Source: JAYSYM01 sp964543475
Lineage (GTDB): Bacteria > Bdellovibrionota > Bdellovibrionia > Bdellovibrionales > JAMPXM01
NCBI GenBank assembly: GCA_964543475.1
Contig: CAZIYJ010000008.1
Span: 1 to 64,000, forward strand
DNA length: 64,000 nucleotides
Reading direction: 5' to 3'
The translations under genes and the position numbers were made by a program. The notes below the pieces were generated by a model, which made no database searches, had not been told where the DNA came from, and saw only the letters and a list, made by a program, of their open reading frames with translations. This document shows, piece after piece, positions 24,244-32,219 of the stretch (within the stretch, counting starts at the first letter, position 1; each line of letters opens with the position of its first letter).

Positions 24244-25110
24244 TTGGCTCTCATTCTGACGAAGGAAAAAATTTACGACCGACTTCGTGAGCTAGGTGCT
24301 GAGCCAAAGCGGTCACTTGGTCAGAATTTTTTGATTTCAGAGCGTGCGGTGACACAAATCGTAGAGGCTGCACAAAGAAATTTGGCTGCTTACGCAAAGA
24401 CACATAGTACGCCACAAAATTTAATTGAGATTGGACCGGGCCTAGGTTCTCTCACAGAATCTTTGATCGAGCTCAAAGTTCCATTTCAAGTGATCGAGCT
24501 CGATAAGACTTTTTCTGAATACTGGCGCGGCCGCGGAATAAAGCTGACAGAGGCTGATGCGTTGAAAGTTGATTGGAAGACCTTGAATCTTGAAGCCGGA
24601 ACCTTACTTGTGAGTAACCTTCCGTACCAGATTTCTTCAAGTCTCGTGATCGAGCGGTCGATGGAGCCTGCGGGTGTTGCGCAAATGATTTTGATGTTCC
24701 AAAAAGAAGTTGCGCAGCGATTGCTCGCGAAAAAAAGCACAGACGCTTATGGTTTGCTGACTGTTATCGCTCAAACATTCTGGAATATGGCGAACCTGAT
24801 CGAAGTTTCTCCTCGCGAGTTTTACCCAGCGCCAAACGTCGTCAGCCGAGTGGTCACTTTTGAGTGGGCCAATCGCAGTTTGCCAAGTGGCGGAACACCG
24901 CAAGATTTCTTAAAGCTTGTTAAAGCGGCCTTCGCCCACCGAAGGAAGCTGATGATGAAGAACTTGGTGAGCGGCTGGGGTGGTTTAGATGGCGAAGCCT
25001 GGGCAAAAGTATTCGAGGCGACAGGTTTGTTGCCAACAGCGAGGGCTGAAGAGCTTGACCCTCCTACATTCTTACGTCTTTATGAGAATGCTCTAAAGGC
25101 AAGAGGGTAG
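24244..25110 (+). CDS. rsmA: 16S rRNA dimethyladenosine transferase
   Basis: RsmA (KsgA) dimethylates two adjacent adenosines near the 3' end of 16S rRNA. The 288-residue protein has EPKRSLGQNFLIS (family start), the SAM motif LIEIGPGLGSLTESL (near 60-75), and the NLPYQISSSLV catalytic motif near 120. The C-terminal region AAFAHRRKLMMKNL is conserved too. The start is TTG 24244 after a GGGG stretch, a weak site. smpB follows 5 bases downstream. Confidence 0.94.
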   Translation: MALILTKEKIYDRLRELGAEPKRSLGQNFLISERAVTQIVEAAQRNLAAYAKTHSTPQNLIEIGPGLGSLTESLIELKVPFQVIELDKTFSEYWRGRGIKLTEADALKVDWKTLNLEAGTLLVSNLPYQISSSLVIERSMEPAGVAQMILMFQKEVAQRLLAKKSTDAYGLLTVIAQTFWNMANLIEVSPREFYPAPNVVSRVVTFEWANRSLPSGGTPQDFLKLVKAAFAHRRKLMMKNLVSGWGGLDGEAWAKVFEATGLLPTARAEELDPPTFLRLYENALKARG

Positions 25111-25115
25111 CTCAC

Positions 25116-25607
25116 GTGGCAAAACCACCAAAGTCAGTAAAACCAGCTCCAAAAAAAGAGAACGTAAAGCTGATCGCCGAAAACAAGAAGGCGCGTTTTG
25201 ACTATTCTTTAGAGGACACTTACGAAGCCGGAATGGTTCTGACGGGCAGCGAAGTGAAATCACTTCGAGCGGGCCAAGTGAACTTAAAAGATTCGTATGT
25301 CGCTATCATCAGGGGCGAAGCTTTCTTGCAAAATGCTCACATCAGCGAATATCGCGCAAGTAGTTACAACAATCATATTCCTGAGCGTTTGCGAAAATTG
25401 TTGTTGAATGCGCATGAACTCAATCAAATCGAAGAGTATCTCACTGAACGGGGACTCTCTTGCGTTCCAACAAAAATCTATTTTAAAAACGGTCGAGTGA
25501 AGATAGAAATCGCTATCGCTAAGGGTAAGAAAGTCGGAGATAAACGTCAGTCTCTCAAAGAGAAAGACGCTCAACGCGAAATGGCTCAAGCTAAAGCAAA
25601 AAGATAA
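25116..25607 (+). CDS. smpB: SsrA-binding protein SmpB
   Basis: SmpB delivers tmRNA to stalled ribosomes. The 163-residue protein has NKKARFDYSLEDTYEAGMVL, GSEVKSLRAGQVNLKDSYV and the C-terminal basic tail (KKVGDKRQSLKEKDAQREMA) that enters the decoding channel. The start is GTG 25116. A 25-residue lysine-rich N-terminal stretch precedes the conserved core, slightly longer than usual. No ssrA gene is visible in this window. Confidence 0.96.
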   Translation: MAKPPKSVKPAPKKENVKLIAENKKARFDYSLEDTYEAGMVLTGSEVKSLRAGQVNLKDSYVAIIRGEAFLQNAHISEYRASSYNNHIPERLRKLLLNAHELNQIEEYLTERGLSCVPTKIYFKNGRVKIEIAIAKGKKVGDKRQSLKEKDAQREMAQAKAKR

Positions 25608-25618
25608 CGGGAGTGTTT

Positions 25619-26365
25619 ATGAGCAAGATCTTATTAGCATTTATTTCGTTAGCAGTCTTAGGCTGCTCAAGTGGGAAGAAGGTCAATTCTGAATCGTCAA
25701 ACTCAGAGGAGATAAGTCTAAAAGCAGATCGCTCTGAGTTTGATGAGCTTCGAAAAGATATGCCTGCAGAGGTTCGAAAAGAAAACGATGAGCTAGCAGG
25801 TATTCTTCAACTGCTAAAAAGTCCGAATGGCGAGTATGAACGGCCAGAGAAAATTCGCGAACGGTTTAGCAAGATCATGCGTGATAAGCGTGAGCGAAAC
25901 GATAAGCAATTCAGACAAGAGCGTGAAGACTTCAATCGATTAGAAAAAGATAAGCGCGCAGAGTTCACTGAAAATCAAAAAAGTGAAAAAGAAGATTTCT
26001 TAGACGACAAGCCTACAAGTGAAAAGCGAAAACGGTTCTTTGATAAACAAGAAGAAAAGAGATCGCGTTTTTATGATGATTCCCGCGAAAAGCGAAGAAG
26101 CTTCGAGGCAGAAATCTCAACTCGCCGAAAAAACTTTGAAGATTACAATCGCGAAAAAACTAACTTGTTCAATGCTGAGCTCCGCAATTATCAAAAAGAA
26201 TTTGATGAGCATAGAAAAGGTGAGGATTTAAAAAAGCGTATGCAACAAAAGGGAGCGACTGTAAAGGCTCCAGTTGCTCAGCCGAACCTCTCTGAGCCAG
26301 CGCCTCCAGATGAATTTAGTCAGATGCCTTCGGGCAATTCGAAAAAAATTGAAAGCGGAGAATAA
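25619..26365 (+). CDS. Charged, coiled-coil lipoprotein
   Basis: A 248-residue lipoprotein with signal ending LAVLGC (Cys16). From residue 50 to 205 it is almost entirely Glu, Lys, Arg, Asp and Phe, with a repeating pattern (REDFNRLEKDKRAEF, KRKRFFDKQEEKRSRFYDD). This suggests a long helical rod in the periplasm or on the outer membrane. The tail is Pro/Gln-rich. I start at ATG 25619 with GGGAG upstream; a GTG at 25613 is less likely. The next gene begins just after the stop. No function is assigned. Confidence 0.75.
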   Translation: MSKILLAFISLAVLGCSSGKKVNSESSNSEEISLKADRSEFDELRKDMPAEVRKENDELAGILQLLKSPNGEYERPEKIRERFSKIMRDKRERNDKQFRQEREDFNRLEKDKRAEFTENQKSEKEDFLDDKPTSEKRKRFFDKQEEKRSRFYDDSREKRRSFEAEISTRRKNFEDYNREKTNLFNAELRNYQKEFDEHRKGEDLKKRMQQKGATVKAPVAQPNLSEPAPPDEFSQMPSGNSKKIESGE

Positions 26366-26366
26366 T

Positions 26367-26744
26367 ATGCAGCAGGCAAAAGTACTTAAAGTTATTTGGC
26401 TCGGTCTCATGGCAGCCACATTGGTTTATCTTCTTGTCGGTGGACTCATGTCGCAGACGATGGCGCCGGTTGAGCGAAGCATAATTGCAAACATGGTTTG
26501 GCTCTTTGGTGCTTCGTTTGTTGGAATGGGATTTATTCTCCCGAAAATCCTGATTAAAGATTTAAATAATCCGGCTCAGTATGCTCAAGCCATGATTATT
26601 CGCTGGGCGATGTTTGAGTCACTCGCGATTCTCTCGCTCATCAATTTTATCGGTCAGGGTGTGTCGCTCGTAGAAATGGTGATCGGGATCGCCGTATCAT
26701 TCACTTTGATCTTAATCAGTAAGCCAAAGCTCGCGACAGCCTAG
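26367..26744 (+). CDS. Small integral membrane protein
   Basis: A 125-residue protein with about four hydrophobic segments: VIWLGLMAATLVYLLVGGLM, MVWLFGASFVGMGFILP, SLAILSLINFIGQGVSLV and a last one ending TLILIS. It probably spans the inner membrane. The start ATG 26367 has GGAG upstream. It lies directly after the charged lipoprotein gene, and its stop sits in a palindrome shared with the convergent rluB gene. Function unknown. Confidence 0.75.
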   Translation: MQQAKVLKVIWLGLMAATLVYLLVGGLMSQTMAPVERSIIANMVWLFGASFVGMGFILPKILIKDLNNPAQYAQAMIIRWAMFESLAILSLINFIGQGVSLVEMVIGIAVSFTLILISKPKLATA

Positions 26745-26752
26745 CTGTCGCG
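26732..26752. terminator. Bidirectional palindrome over two convergent stop codons
   Basis: CGCGACAGC (26732-26740) and GCTGTCGCG (26744-26752) form a perfect 9-bp stem around CTA. On the plus strand the loop contributes to the stop of the membrane gene; on the minus strand CTA is the stop of rluB. TTT follows only on the plus side, so termination is stronger for the plus transcript. Confidence 0.7.
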
Positions 26753-27727
26753 TTTGTATGAGGCGCGCTGGCTTCTTTGAGAGCCTGGGCGTGAGTCGCT
26801 CTTGCGTGGTCCGCCTTTACGTGGCCCACCCGCGCTTGGTCCCGCGCTCTTCTTCGCGCTAGGTCCGCTGCTTCGAGAGTTCGATCCGCGCTTACTGCTG
26901 GCAAGCTTTCCGCCACCGCGGCTGAATTTCTTCGGTCGCTCTTCGCGAGGAATGATCGCCGGATCTGGCTCGAAGATCTTAGAAATATCGTTTAAATTAA
27001 GCTCAATGTACTGACCGCGATCGAGGTTTCCTAAACGCAAGCGACCAATGGCTACGCGCTGAAGTTTTAAAACGTCAAAACCAATTTTTTCGAACATCAA
27101 TCTCACCTGACGGTTTTTACCTTCAGTAATGACGATCTTGATCCAATCGTATTGATCTGATTTTTGGCCCGGAGTTGCTTTGCGAATTCGCTCGACGGCT
27201 TTCGCCTGAACTTTTCCGCCGATGATCGAAATGCCGCGACGAAGTTTGTTGAGCTGCTCCTCAGTTGGCTGGCCGCTGACTTTTGCGAAATATGTTTTAG
27301 TGATTTCTTTTGATGGATGAGTGACAGACTGTGAGAAGTCTCCGTCGTTGGTGAGTAGAATTAAACCTTCTGTATCCCAATCAAGACGACCTACTGGATA
27401 AACGCGAACCGGTAGACGATCAAAGAAATCCCCGATTGTTGGGCGACCTTCAGGATCATGCATTGTTGTTACGACATTTCGAGGCTTGTGGAACATGACA
27501 TAGACTTTTTGCGCGAGAGGCTTAAGTGGTCGGCCTTTAACGGTGATGCGATCGATCGCTGGGTCGATTTTCACGCCAAGCTCGTAAACTTTCTTTCCGT
27601 TAACCAAAACTTGGCCCTCAGAAATAAGCTCATCAGCATGACGACGGCTCGCGAGCCCGCAATCGGCGATGTATTTGTTTAGTCTAATTCGATTCGATGG
27701 TTCGGTGGTCTTTGATTTGGGGTCCAT
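26741..27727 (-). CDS. rluB: Ribosomal large subunit pseudouridine synthase (RluB/RsuA family)
   Basis: A 328-residue pseudouridine synthase acting on rRNA. An N-terminal S4 RNA-binding domain (IRLNKYIADCGLASRRHADE, then GQVLVNGKKV) precedes the catalytic domain with the RsuA-type active site YPVGRLDWDTEGLILLTNDG (catalytic Asp in GRLDWDTEG). The final 70 residues are a low-complexity, Arg/Ser/Gly/Lys-rich tail (RGGGKLASSKRGSNSRSS), likely RNA-binding and disordered. RluB (U2605 of 23S) is favoured over RsuA because of the tail, but the exact site is not decided. It overlaps the upstream unknown gene by 49 bases. Confidence 0.88.
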   Translation of the reverse strand: MDPKSKTTEPSNRIRLNKYIADCGLASRRHADELISEGQVLVNGKKVYELGVKIDPAIDRITVKGRPLKPLAQKVYVMFHKPRNVVTTMHDPEGRPTIGDFFDRLPVRVYPVGRLDWDTEGLILLTNDGDFSQSVTHPSKEITKTYFAKVSGQPTEEQLNKLRRGISIIGGKVQAKAVERIRKATPGQKSDQYDWIKIVITEGKNRQVRLMFEKIGFDVLKLQRVAIGRLRLGNLDRGQYIELNLNDISKIFEPDPAIIPREERPKKFSRGGGKLASSKRGSNSRSSGPSAKKSAGPSAGGPRKGGPRKSDSRPGSQRSQRASYKRDS

Positions 27728-28728
27728 AAGCTCTCGACTGATAGTGCGCGTTCGAGACTTTGTACTTGCACCTGCAACGGCTTGTCATCTGGAAAGATCT
27801 GCTCCCAGGCAAAACGGCTTCTTTCGAGGACCTCTTGTGCAAAAGGTACAGCCTCTGGCTCCTCGGAAAGGACCAAATCGATTGCATGGCTCAGGCTGCT
27901 AATCAGCTCTAGGTAAACGGCGTCACTATTTCGGTCGATAAAGAAGTGCTCAAGGTGTTTTACCGGGTAGAAAAGCTCGGGTTCTTTGATGAGAGACGTA
28001 TTGGCAAAAACCTTTACTGGCTCAAAATTAAAGCCCCGAACGATCGCTCCGCTGAGGCCAGTTGAAGTTGAGAATTTGAACCGAGCATGCGTGAGAGAAT
28101 TGAGCTGAAGATTTTGGGACGCGCCCACTTCAAATTCAAGATTTGGTCCATACGAAAGGGCGAAGTCAGTGCAAAGCGGAACAACTTCAGCGTCGATCAG
28201 CGCGCCAAAGTTTGGAAATGTAATTGCGCGCACCGATTTATTTTGAAGTCGCAAGATCGCAACACTTCTCTCGTTGCGATCTTCGAAAAGTCTGAATTGA
28301 TCGAAGTCAGAGATTTCAGATTCGAGGAATCGTTCTAGTAAACGCTCTTTTACTTTTTTCTGAGTGAGCGGAATAATTTGGAGCTGACCGGGCTCGATGA
28401 CATCAGCGAACTTGAAATCAAAACCAGTTGCATCGCAAAAGTTTCGAATCGCAACACTCGTTGCAATATGAAGAGCTTCGAAGTTCTGTTGCCACTCATT
28501 AAAGATCAATGAGCGATTAAAGAATCGGTTGATGAGTTGCGGAGAAATGGTCTCATCGGCGTCGCAAAGATAGTTAAGGAAGTTCGCTAGGGTCAAAACG
28601 GGAGCATTGAAATTTTCGCCTAAGCTTTCTTCTTCGAGAAATGACGCAAAACCAGAAGCCTTGAAGACAGGCCGATAGGTCTGCGCGACTGTTGCGTTGA
28701 GAGGAGAAGATTCTTTTACATAGGCCAT
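27679..28728 (-). CDS. Conserved hypothetical protein upstream of rluB
   Basis: A soluble protein of about 349 residues with mixed helix and strand and no recognised domain. The body has no signal peptide. Its 3' end overlaps rluB by 49 bases, so coupling is likely. Start choice is uncertain: ATG 28728 (MAYVKESSPLN) is used because it avoids overlap with the divergent gene at 28807, but no clear Shine-Dalgarno precedes it. In-frame ATGs at 28776 and 28788 are possible too. Confidence 0.68.
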   Translation of the reverse strand: MAYVKESSPLNATVAQTYRPVFKASGFASFLEEESLGENFNAPVLTLANFLNYLCDADETISPQLINRFFNRSLIFNEWQQNFEALHIATSVAIRNFCDATGFDFKFADVIEPGQLQIIPLTQKKVKERLLERFLESEISDFDQFRLFEDRNERSVAILRLQNKSVRAITFPNFGALIDAEVVPLCTDFALSYGPNLEFEVGASQNLQLNSLTHARFKFSTSTGLSGAIVRGFNFEPVKVFANTSLIKEPELFYPVKHLEHFFIDRNSDAVYLELISSLSHAIDLVLSEEPEAVPFAQEVLERSRFAWEQIFPDDKPLQVQVQSLERALSVESLWTPNQRPPNHRIELD

Positions 28729-28806
28729 GCTTAACGATAGGGCGGATATCTGCGTAGCGTCTACAAAAAATTGCATCTTCCAAGACATCTCAGTTAGGAT
28801 ATTTGC

Positions 28807-29244
28807 ATGCAGAGAGAGATTAATCCCCAATTGTTTCATCAGCCCAACAACGAAGCCGGCCAATCCGGCGCCCTCACTCCCACAAGCAAGCTTATTCCTC
28901 AGCGAATTGAGAGCGATTTGAAGGAGCTATCGGCGCAGGTTCATCAGCTGCGAATGCAAAATCAGATGCTCGAACGTAAAGTCGAACAGCTGACGCTCCA
29001 AAATCAGGACCTTTCGACGAAGCACGCTATAGTTGCGAGCAAAGTGAATGAGCGAAAAGTTGCCGACACTAAAATTCATGATCTCATCGATCGCCACAAC
29101 ACATTGATAATGAACTTTGAAAATCGCATGACCCACATGAGTCGAATCATTAATGAGCAAGAAATGAAGCTCTATAATGCGACTGCTACTCTTGAAGAGG
29201 CTCGGCGTGAGATTTCGCGCCTTCGCGGAGGCCGTTCGGTTTAG
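28807..29244 (+). CDS. Coiled-coil hypothetical protein
   Basis: A 145-residue protein with a polar N-terminus of about 30 residues and then one long coiled coil (LKELSAQVHQLRMQNQMLE to RMTHMSRIINEQEMKLYNA, ending ARREISRLRGG). It may dimerise or act as a scaffold. The ATG 28807 has AGGATATTTGC immediately upstream, which could instead be a -10 promoter for a leaderless transcript. It is divergent from the hypothetical gene 27679-28728. Function unknown. Confidence 0.72.
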   Translation: MQREINPQLFHQPNNEAGQSGALTPTSKLIPQRIESDLKELSAQVHQLRMQNQMLERKVEQLTLQNQDLSTKHAIVASKVNERKVADTKIHDLIDRHNTLIMNFENRMTHMSRIINEQEMKLYNATATLEEARREISRLRGGRSV

Positions 29245-29264
29245 GCGCCATTTGGTTTGCCTGA

Positions 29265-29738
29265 CTAGTGCTCAAGTGGTGGATCGTAACGATTTACAGA
29301 GCCGCTAAACTGCTGTTTCCCACCGTGAGACAGCTTCACCTCTAGAGTATAAGTAGTCGTCGTCAGGGTCGTATTCTCTGGAATATCAGCGCAGTCATCA
29401 TAAGTCCGATTAACCTGAACTGATTGATTGGTGAAAGCCAATACCGAATTCGGTTGGAGGCTAATTTGTCGAAGTAAATCTGCAAGGTCAGTTCGCGAAA
29501 GATCAACCGACGTCCAAAACGGTATCTCCTCATTTTGAGTGCCAATATTAAGTATTGTCACGTATGCACCCGATGAATGCACTCGAACTTCAGACGAGAC
29601 ATCATTTGCATAGTGGCCAAATAGAATCTCGGTTCTCTCTAAATCCTTGTTAGATATTGTCTCCCAAGCTCCGCCGCCGCATCCTGACGCCACAGCACTG
29701 CTTGATTGTAGCAAAATAGCAAAAAGTAAAAAACGCAT
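29265..29738 (-). CDS. Exported (probable lipo-) protein
   Basis: A 157-residue protein with a signal peptide (MRFLLFAILLQSSSAVASGC); the Cys20 in ASGC fits a lipobox. The mature part is beta-rich (EVRVHSSGAYVTILNI, TYTLEVKLSHGG). The start ATG 29738 has AGGAGG four bases upstream on the minus strand, which excludes longer starts. It is divergent from the LysR gene 29824, so the regulator may control it. No family recognised. Confidence 0.8.
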   Translation of the reverse strand: MRFLLFAILLQSSSAVASGCGGGAWETISNKDLERTEILFGHYANDVSSEVRVHSSGAYVTILNIGTQNEEIPFWTSVDLSRTDLADLLRQISLQPNSVLAFTNQSVQVNRTYDDCADIPENTTLTTTTYTLEVKLSHGGKQQFSGSVNRYDPPLEH

Positions 29739-29823
29739 AGTACCTCCTGGCTCTCTATTTGCCATATTTGCAGCTCGCACAAAAATATATAATATCGATT
29801 CAATCTATGCTAAAAAAGCATGG

Positions 29824-30681
29824 ATGAATTTGAATCACTTACATTACTTTTACATCGTTGCGCGGGAGCAGGGATTTACCAATGCTTCTCGAGCTTTGCG
29901 CATTCAACAGCCTGCGATAAGTCGTATGGTGAAGCATCTTGAAGAGCATTTCGGCTTTGAGCTATTTGAGCGGATCGGTCGACGGGTGCGGTTGACCGAT
30001 AAAGGAAAATCAGTCTACGAGCGGGCCGCGACTATCTTTGCAGCCGTTGATGAGCTTCAGAAATCGACGGAGCAAATTAAACAAGTGGTGAGCGGACCAT
30101 TAGTTCTTGGAGCTGCGGATGTGATTGCGAGCGAGTATCTGCCGAAGAGGATCCAAGATCTGTGTGAGAGGTATCCATTAGTCTACCCAAATCTCTATTC
30201 GGGTCCAGCCTCAATGCTCATGCCAAAGATTGAAAGCGGCGAGCTAGTACTTGGAGTTTTCTTTCATTTACCTAGGCTTGGCAATGCGCTTGAGCTTATT
30301 AAGCGAGTTCCGATTCGTTTCCATTTAGTGGTGAGCAAGCAAGAGGAAAAAAACAGACGAGTATTGGAATCTTTCATCGGCTCTCGGGAAATTGACGATG
30401 TGGCAAACAAACGGTTTCCAACTCTTGAAAGACATCGAAAGAATGTTCCTGGTTCTAAAATTTCAATTTCTAGTAACAACCTTGTTGCGCACAAAAATCT
30501 TGTACTCTCCGGCGCTGGTGTTTCCATTCTTCCTGACTTTCTTGTCAATGCAGATTTAAAACGCGGAACTTTAAAAGACCTTTATCCGCGAGAAAGATTC
30601 GAGTTTGACTTAAAAGTTGTTAAGCGTCGCACTCGAAATCTTTCGCTGAGTGCGCAGGGGCTTATCGAGCTGATTGGTTGA
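29824..30681 (+). CDS. LysR-family transcriptional regulator
   Basis: A 285-residue LysR-type regulator. The N-terminal winged HTH is HLHYFYIVAREQGFTNASRA, then QQPAISRMVKHLEE with recognition helix near residues 28-38. The effector-binding part follows (GPLVLGAADVIASEYLPKRI, YSGPASMLMPKIESGELVLG). The start ATG 29824 is chosen because the HTH begins there; the upstream frame covers the divergent lipoprotein gene. LysR proteins usually act on the divergent neighbour and sense a small ligand; the target is inferred to be 29265-29738. Confidence 0.9.
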   Translation: MNLNHLHYFYIVAREQGFTNASRALRIQQPAISRMVKHLEEHFGFELFERIGRRVRLTDKGKSVYERAATIFAAVDELQKSTEQIKQVVSGPLVLGAADVIASEYLPKRIQDLCERYPLVYPNLYSGPASMLMPKIESGELVLGVFFHLPRLGNALELIKRVPIRFHLVVSKQEEKNRRVLESFIGSREIDDVANKRFPTLERHRKNVPGSKISISSNNLVAHKNLVLSGAGVSILPDFLVNADLKRGTLKDLYPRERFEFDLKVVKRRTRNLSLSAQGLIELIG

Positions 30682-30686
30682 TCTTG

Positions 30687-30714
30687 TTGGTTGGTTGGTT
30701 GGTTGGTTGGTTGG
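30687..30714. repeat. TTGG tandem repeat (7 units)
   Basis: Seven exact TTGG units follow, five bases after the lysR stop codon. Slippage here would change spacing in the 3' UTR, not the protein. Strand-slippage in length between isolates is plausible. Confidence 0.85.
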
Positions 30715-30974
30715 TTAGAAAAAATATGCGAAGAATTATTCGTCATAAAATAATTCTCGTTTTAAAAAATTGTTTGACAGGGTTTTGCCGTTCTCATCTG
30801 TGCCGTCACGGTGATTTGTGTTTCAATTCTCGGCCGGAGACGTTCTCACAATTTGAAACTTGTGAATCGACGTTTAGAAGTTTTTAACGCCATCAACATC
30901 ATGAAGTTAAAGAACAATTCCCCTGAAGAAAACTCGCGAAAATCAAATTTTAAAAGTCATGTTATGGTGCTGGC

Positions 30975-30991
30975 ACTTCCGACGCGGAAGT
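30975..30991. repeat. Palindrome ACTTCCG-N3-CGGAAGT, copy 1 (HNH leader)
   Basis: A perfect 7-bp inverted repeat with spacer ACG, ending one base before the AAAGGAG ribosome site of the HNH gene. It could be an operator, an RNA hairpin controlling translation, or the protein's DNA target. The two other copies lie inside the gene. Confidence 0.75.
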
Positions 30992-31003
30992 AAAGGAGCA
31001 TCG

Positions 31004-31924
31004 ATGAAAAAGGCAAAGTTAACTTCTGTTGAAACAGAAACGCTCGATCAACTTCGTAACCTTACCAGCGAGCGGCTTCACGCCGAACTAAAAATTGAAA
31101 CTTCTTTAGAGCGCGAGCTTCTGGCGAAAATCGTTTGTTACATTTATGAAGTCGACAGGCGAAAGCTTTATTTGAAGTATGATTGTGCGAGCTTGTTCGA
31201 TTATCTGGTCAAAGAGATGAAGTATTCGAATGCATCAGCACAGCGAAGGCTTGATGCGGCCAGAATTCTTGCGGATGCGCCCGAACTTGCAAATGGTCTT
31301 GCTTCGGGAGAGTTAACGCTTTCGCAGGTGTCGATTGTTGCACAAGGATTGAAGCAGGCAAAGCGAGAGTCGAGCGATTTCACTTCCACTGCGGAAGTGA
31401 AGAGGGAATTGCTCGAGAGTGTCAAATCTCAATCGACTGCCAATGCTCAGCAGATCGTGGCGCAGGCTTTGAATTTAGAAATTAAAGCGGTTGAGCGGAA
31501 GGTGGTGCAAAGAGATGAGTCACTTCGCTTGGAAGTTACATTTTCGAAAGAGGAGGCTGGGCTATTAAAAGAAGTGAAGGATTTACTTTCGCATTCGCAA
31601 CCAGGCGCTAGCTACCGAGATGTTTTGGTTGCGGGACTTAAGGAACTCAAAAGACGAAGGAACCCGGCTGAGAAAGTCGGAAGAAGTGCTTCGGTCGGGC
31701 TTAAAGTTACTTCCGCTGCGGAAGTGAGGCGCTCCGTTTTTAAAAGAGATAAGGCATGTCAGTGGAAGCACGACAGTGGACAAGTCTGTGGATCAACATT
31801 TCAGCTTCAGATTGATCATAAAAAAGCAAAATGGCTTGGTGGATCGGATGAGGAGCCCAACCTTCAGCTGTTATGTTCGGCTCATAACCGGATGAAATAT
31901 CAAAGGGAGATTGGGCTAGTTTGA
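31004..31924 (+). CDS. HNH endonuclease domain protein
   Basis: A 306-residue protein with a C-terminal HNH nuclease: KACQWKHDSGQVCG, then FQLQIDHKKAKWLGG, NLQLLCSAHNRMKYQ, with the His, Asn and His of the motif. The two Cys pairs suit a zinc-supported fold. The first 200 residues are helical (LERELLAKIVCYIYEVDRR, SNASAQRRLDAARIL, LSQVSIVAQGL), as in many HNH proteins of predatory bacteria. The start ATG 31004 has AAAGGAG upstream. Three near-identical palindromes lie in the leader and the gene. It could be a selfish or defence nuclease; DNA target and biological role are not known. Confidence 0.88.
   Translation: MKKAKLTSVETETLDQLRNLTSERLHAELKIETSLERELLAKIVCYIYEVDRRKLYLKYDCASLFDYLVKEMKYSNASAQRRLDAARILADAPELANGLASGELTLSQVSIVAQGLKQAKRESSDFTSTAEVKRELLESVKSQSTANAQQIVAQALNLEIKAVERKVVQRDESLRLEVTFSKEEAGLLKEVKDLLSHSQPGASYRDVLVAGLKELKRRRNPAEKVGRSASVGLKVTSAAEVRRSVFKRDKACQWKHDSGQVCGSTFQLQIDHKKAKWLGGSDEEPNLQLLCSAHNRMKYQREIGLV
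31381..31399. repeat. Palindrome CACTTCC-N5-GGAAGTG, copy 2 (in HNH gene)
   Basis: A 7-bp inverted repeat with spacer ACTGC, differing from the other copies at one base of the arm centre. In the protein it encodes TSTAEV. Confidence 0.7.
31709..31725. repeat. Palindrome ACTTCCG-N3-CGGAAGT, copy 3 (in HNH gene)
   Basis: A perfect 7-bp inverted repeat with spacer CTG (8 bp if the first spacer base pairs with the last). In the protein it encodes TSAAEV, echoing the TSTAEV of copy 2. Confidence 0.75.
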
Positions 31925-31966
31925 GTAAGTCGTTATCACAATTGCCGGTGTCGACGCGAGGTAAAA

Positions 31967-32161
31967 TTAATCTTGGGCGCGGTCGCTGTCGAACGAAATG
32001 AGATCGCCGCTCTCGAATGAAAAGCGAATTTGAATTGGTTGGCAGCACACTTGGCAATCTTCGATATATTGTTGGTCGCCGTCGACGGAAGCATCAAGGA
32101 GCATCGAAATTTCTTCGAAGCAGTAGGGGCACTGGAAAAATTGTTCGTGCTCAGAATACAT
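31967..32161 (-). CDS. CPXCG motif cysteine-rich protein
   Basis: A 64-residue protein of the CPXCG cysteine-rich family. It has Cys11/Cys14 in CPYC and Cys36/Cys39/Cys40 in CQVCC, set in the family frame ISMLLDASVDGDQQYIEDCQ. The four or five cysteines should bind zinc. AGGG lies seven bases before its ATG and TATAAG a little upstream could serve as a -10. It lies just downstream of dsbD on the same strand. The family's function is not known to me. Confidence 0.87.
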   Translation of the reverse strand: MYSEHEQFFQCPYCFEEISMLLDASVDGDQQYIEDCQVCCQPIQIRFSFESGDLISFDSDRAQD

Positions 32162-32219
32162 ATGTCGCCCTACTTATAATGGCAGTCGGAAAATCAAAGA
32201 ACTATCGAGTACCCAAAGA

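Larger units (their letters stand above)
30682..31003. other. Intergenic region between lysR and HNH gene
   Basis: About 320 bases without a convincing gene. It holds the TTGG tandem repeat right after the lysR stop, an AT-rich block with TTGACA at about 30774, and the first of three ACTTCCG/CGGAAGT palindromes just before the HNH Shine-Dalgarno. A 69-residue frame across the repeat is composition-driven and not a gene. Confidence 0.5.

Noticed and set aside
26716..26916. Minus-strand frame over the rluB tail
   Set aside because: Shadow of the low-complexity Arg/Ser/Gly region in another frame.
27684..27887. Minus-strand frame antisense or alternative to the end of the upstream gene
   Set aside because: It overlaps the 27679-28728 gene in another frame and has no support.
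30678..30887. 69-residue plus-strand frame with GWLV repeats
   Set aside because: It is produced by the TTGG tandem repeat, has no ribosome site and overlaps the lysR stop.
30973..30986. GG-N10-GC in the HNH leader, resembling a sigma-54 promoter
   Set aside because: The -12 element is not TTGC and a transcript start would fall on the ribosome site; the palindrome explains the bases.
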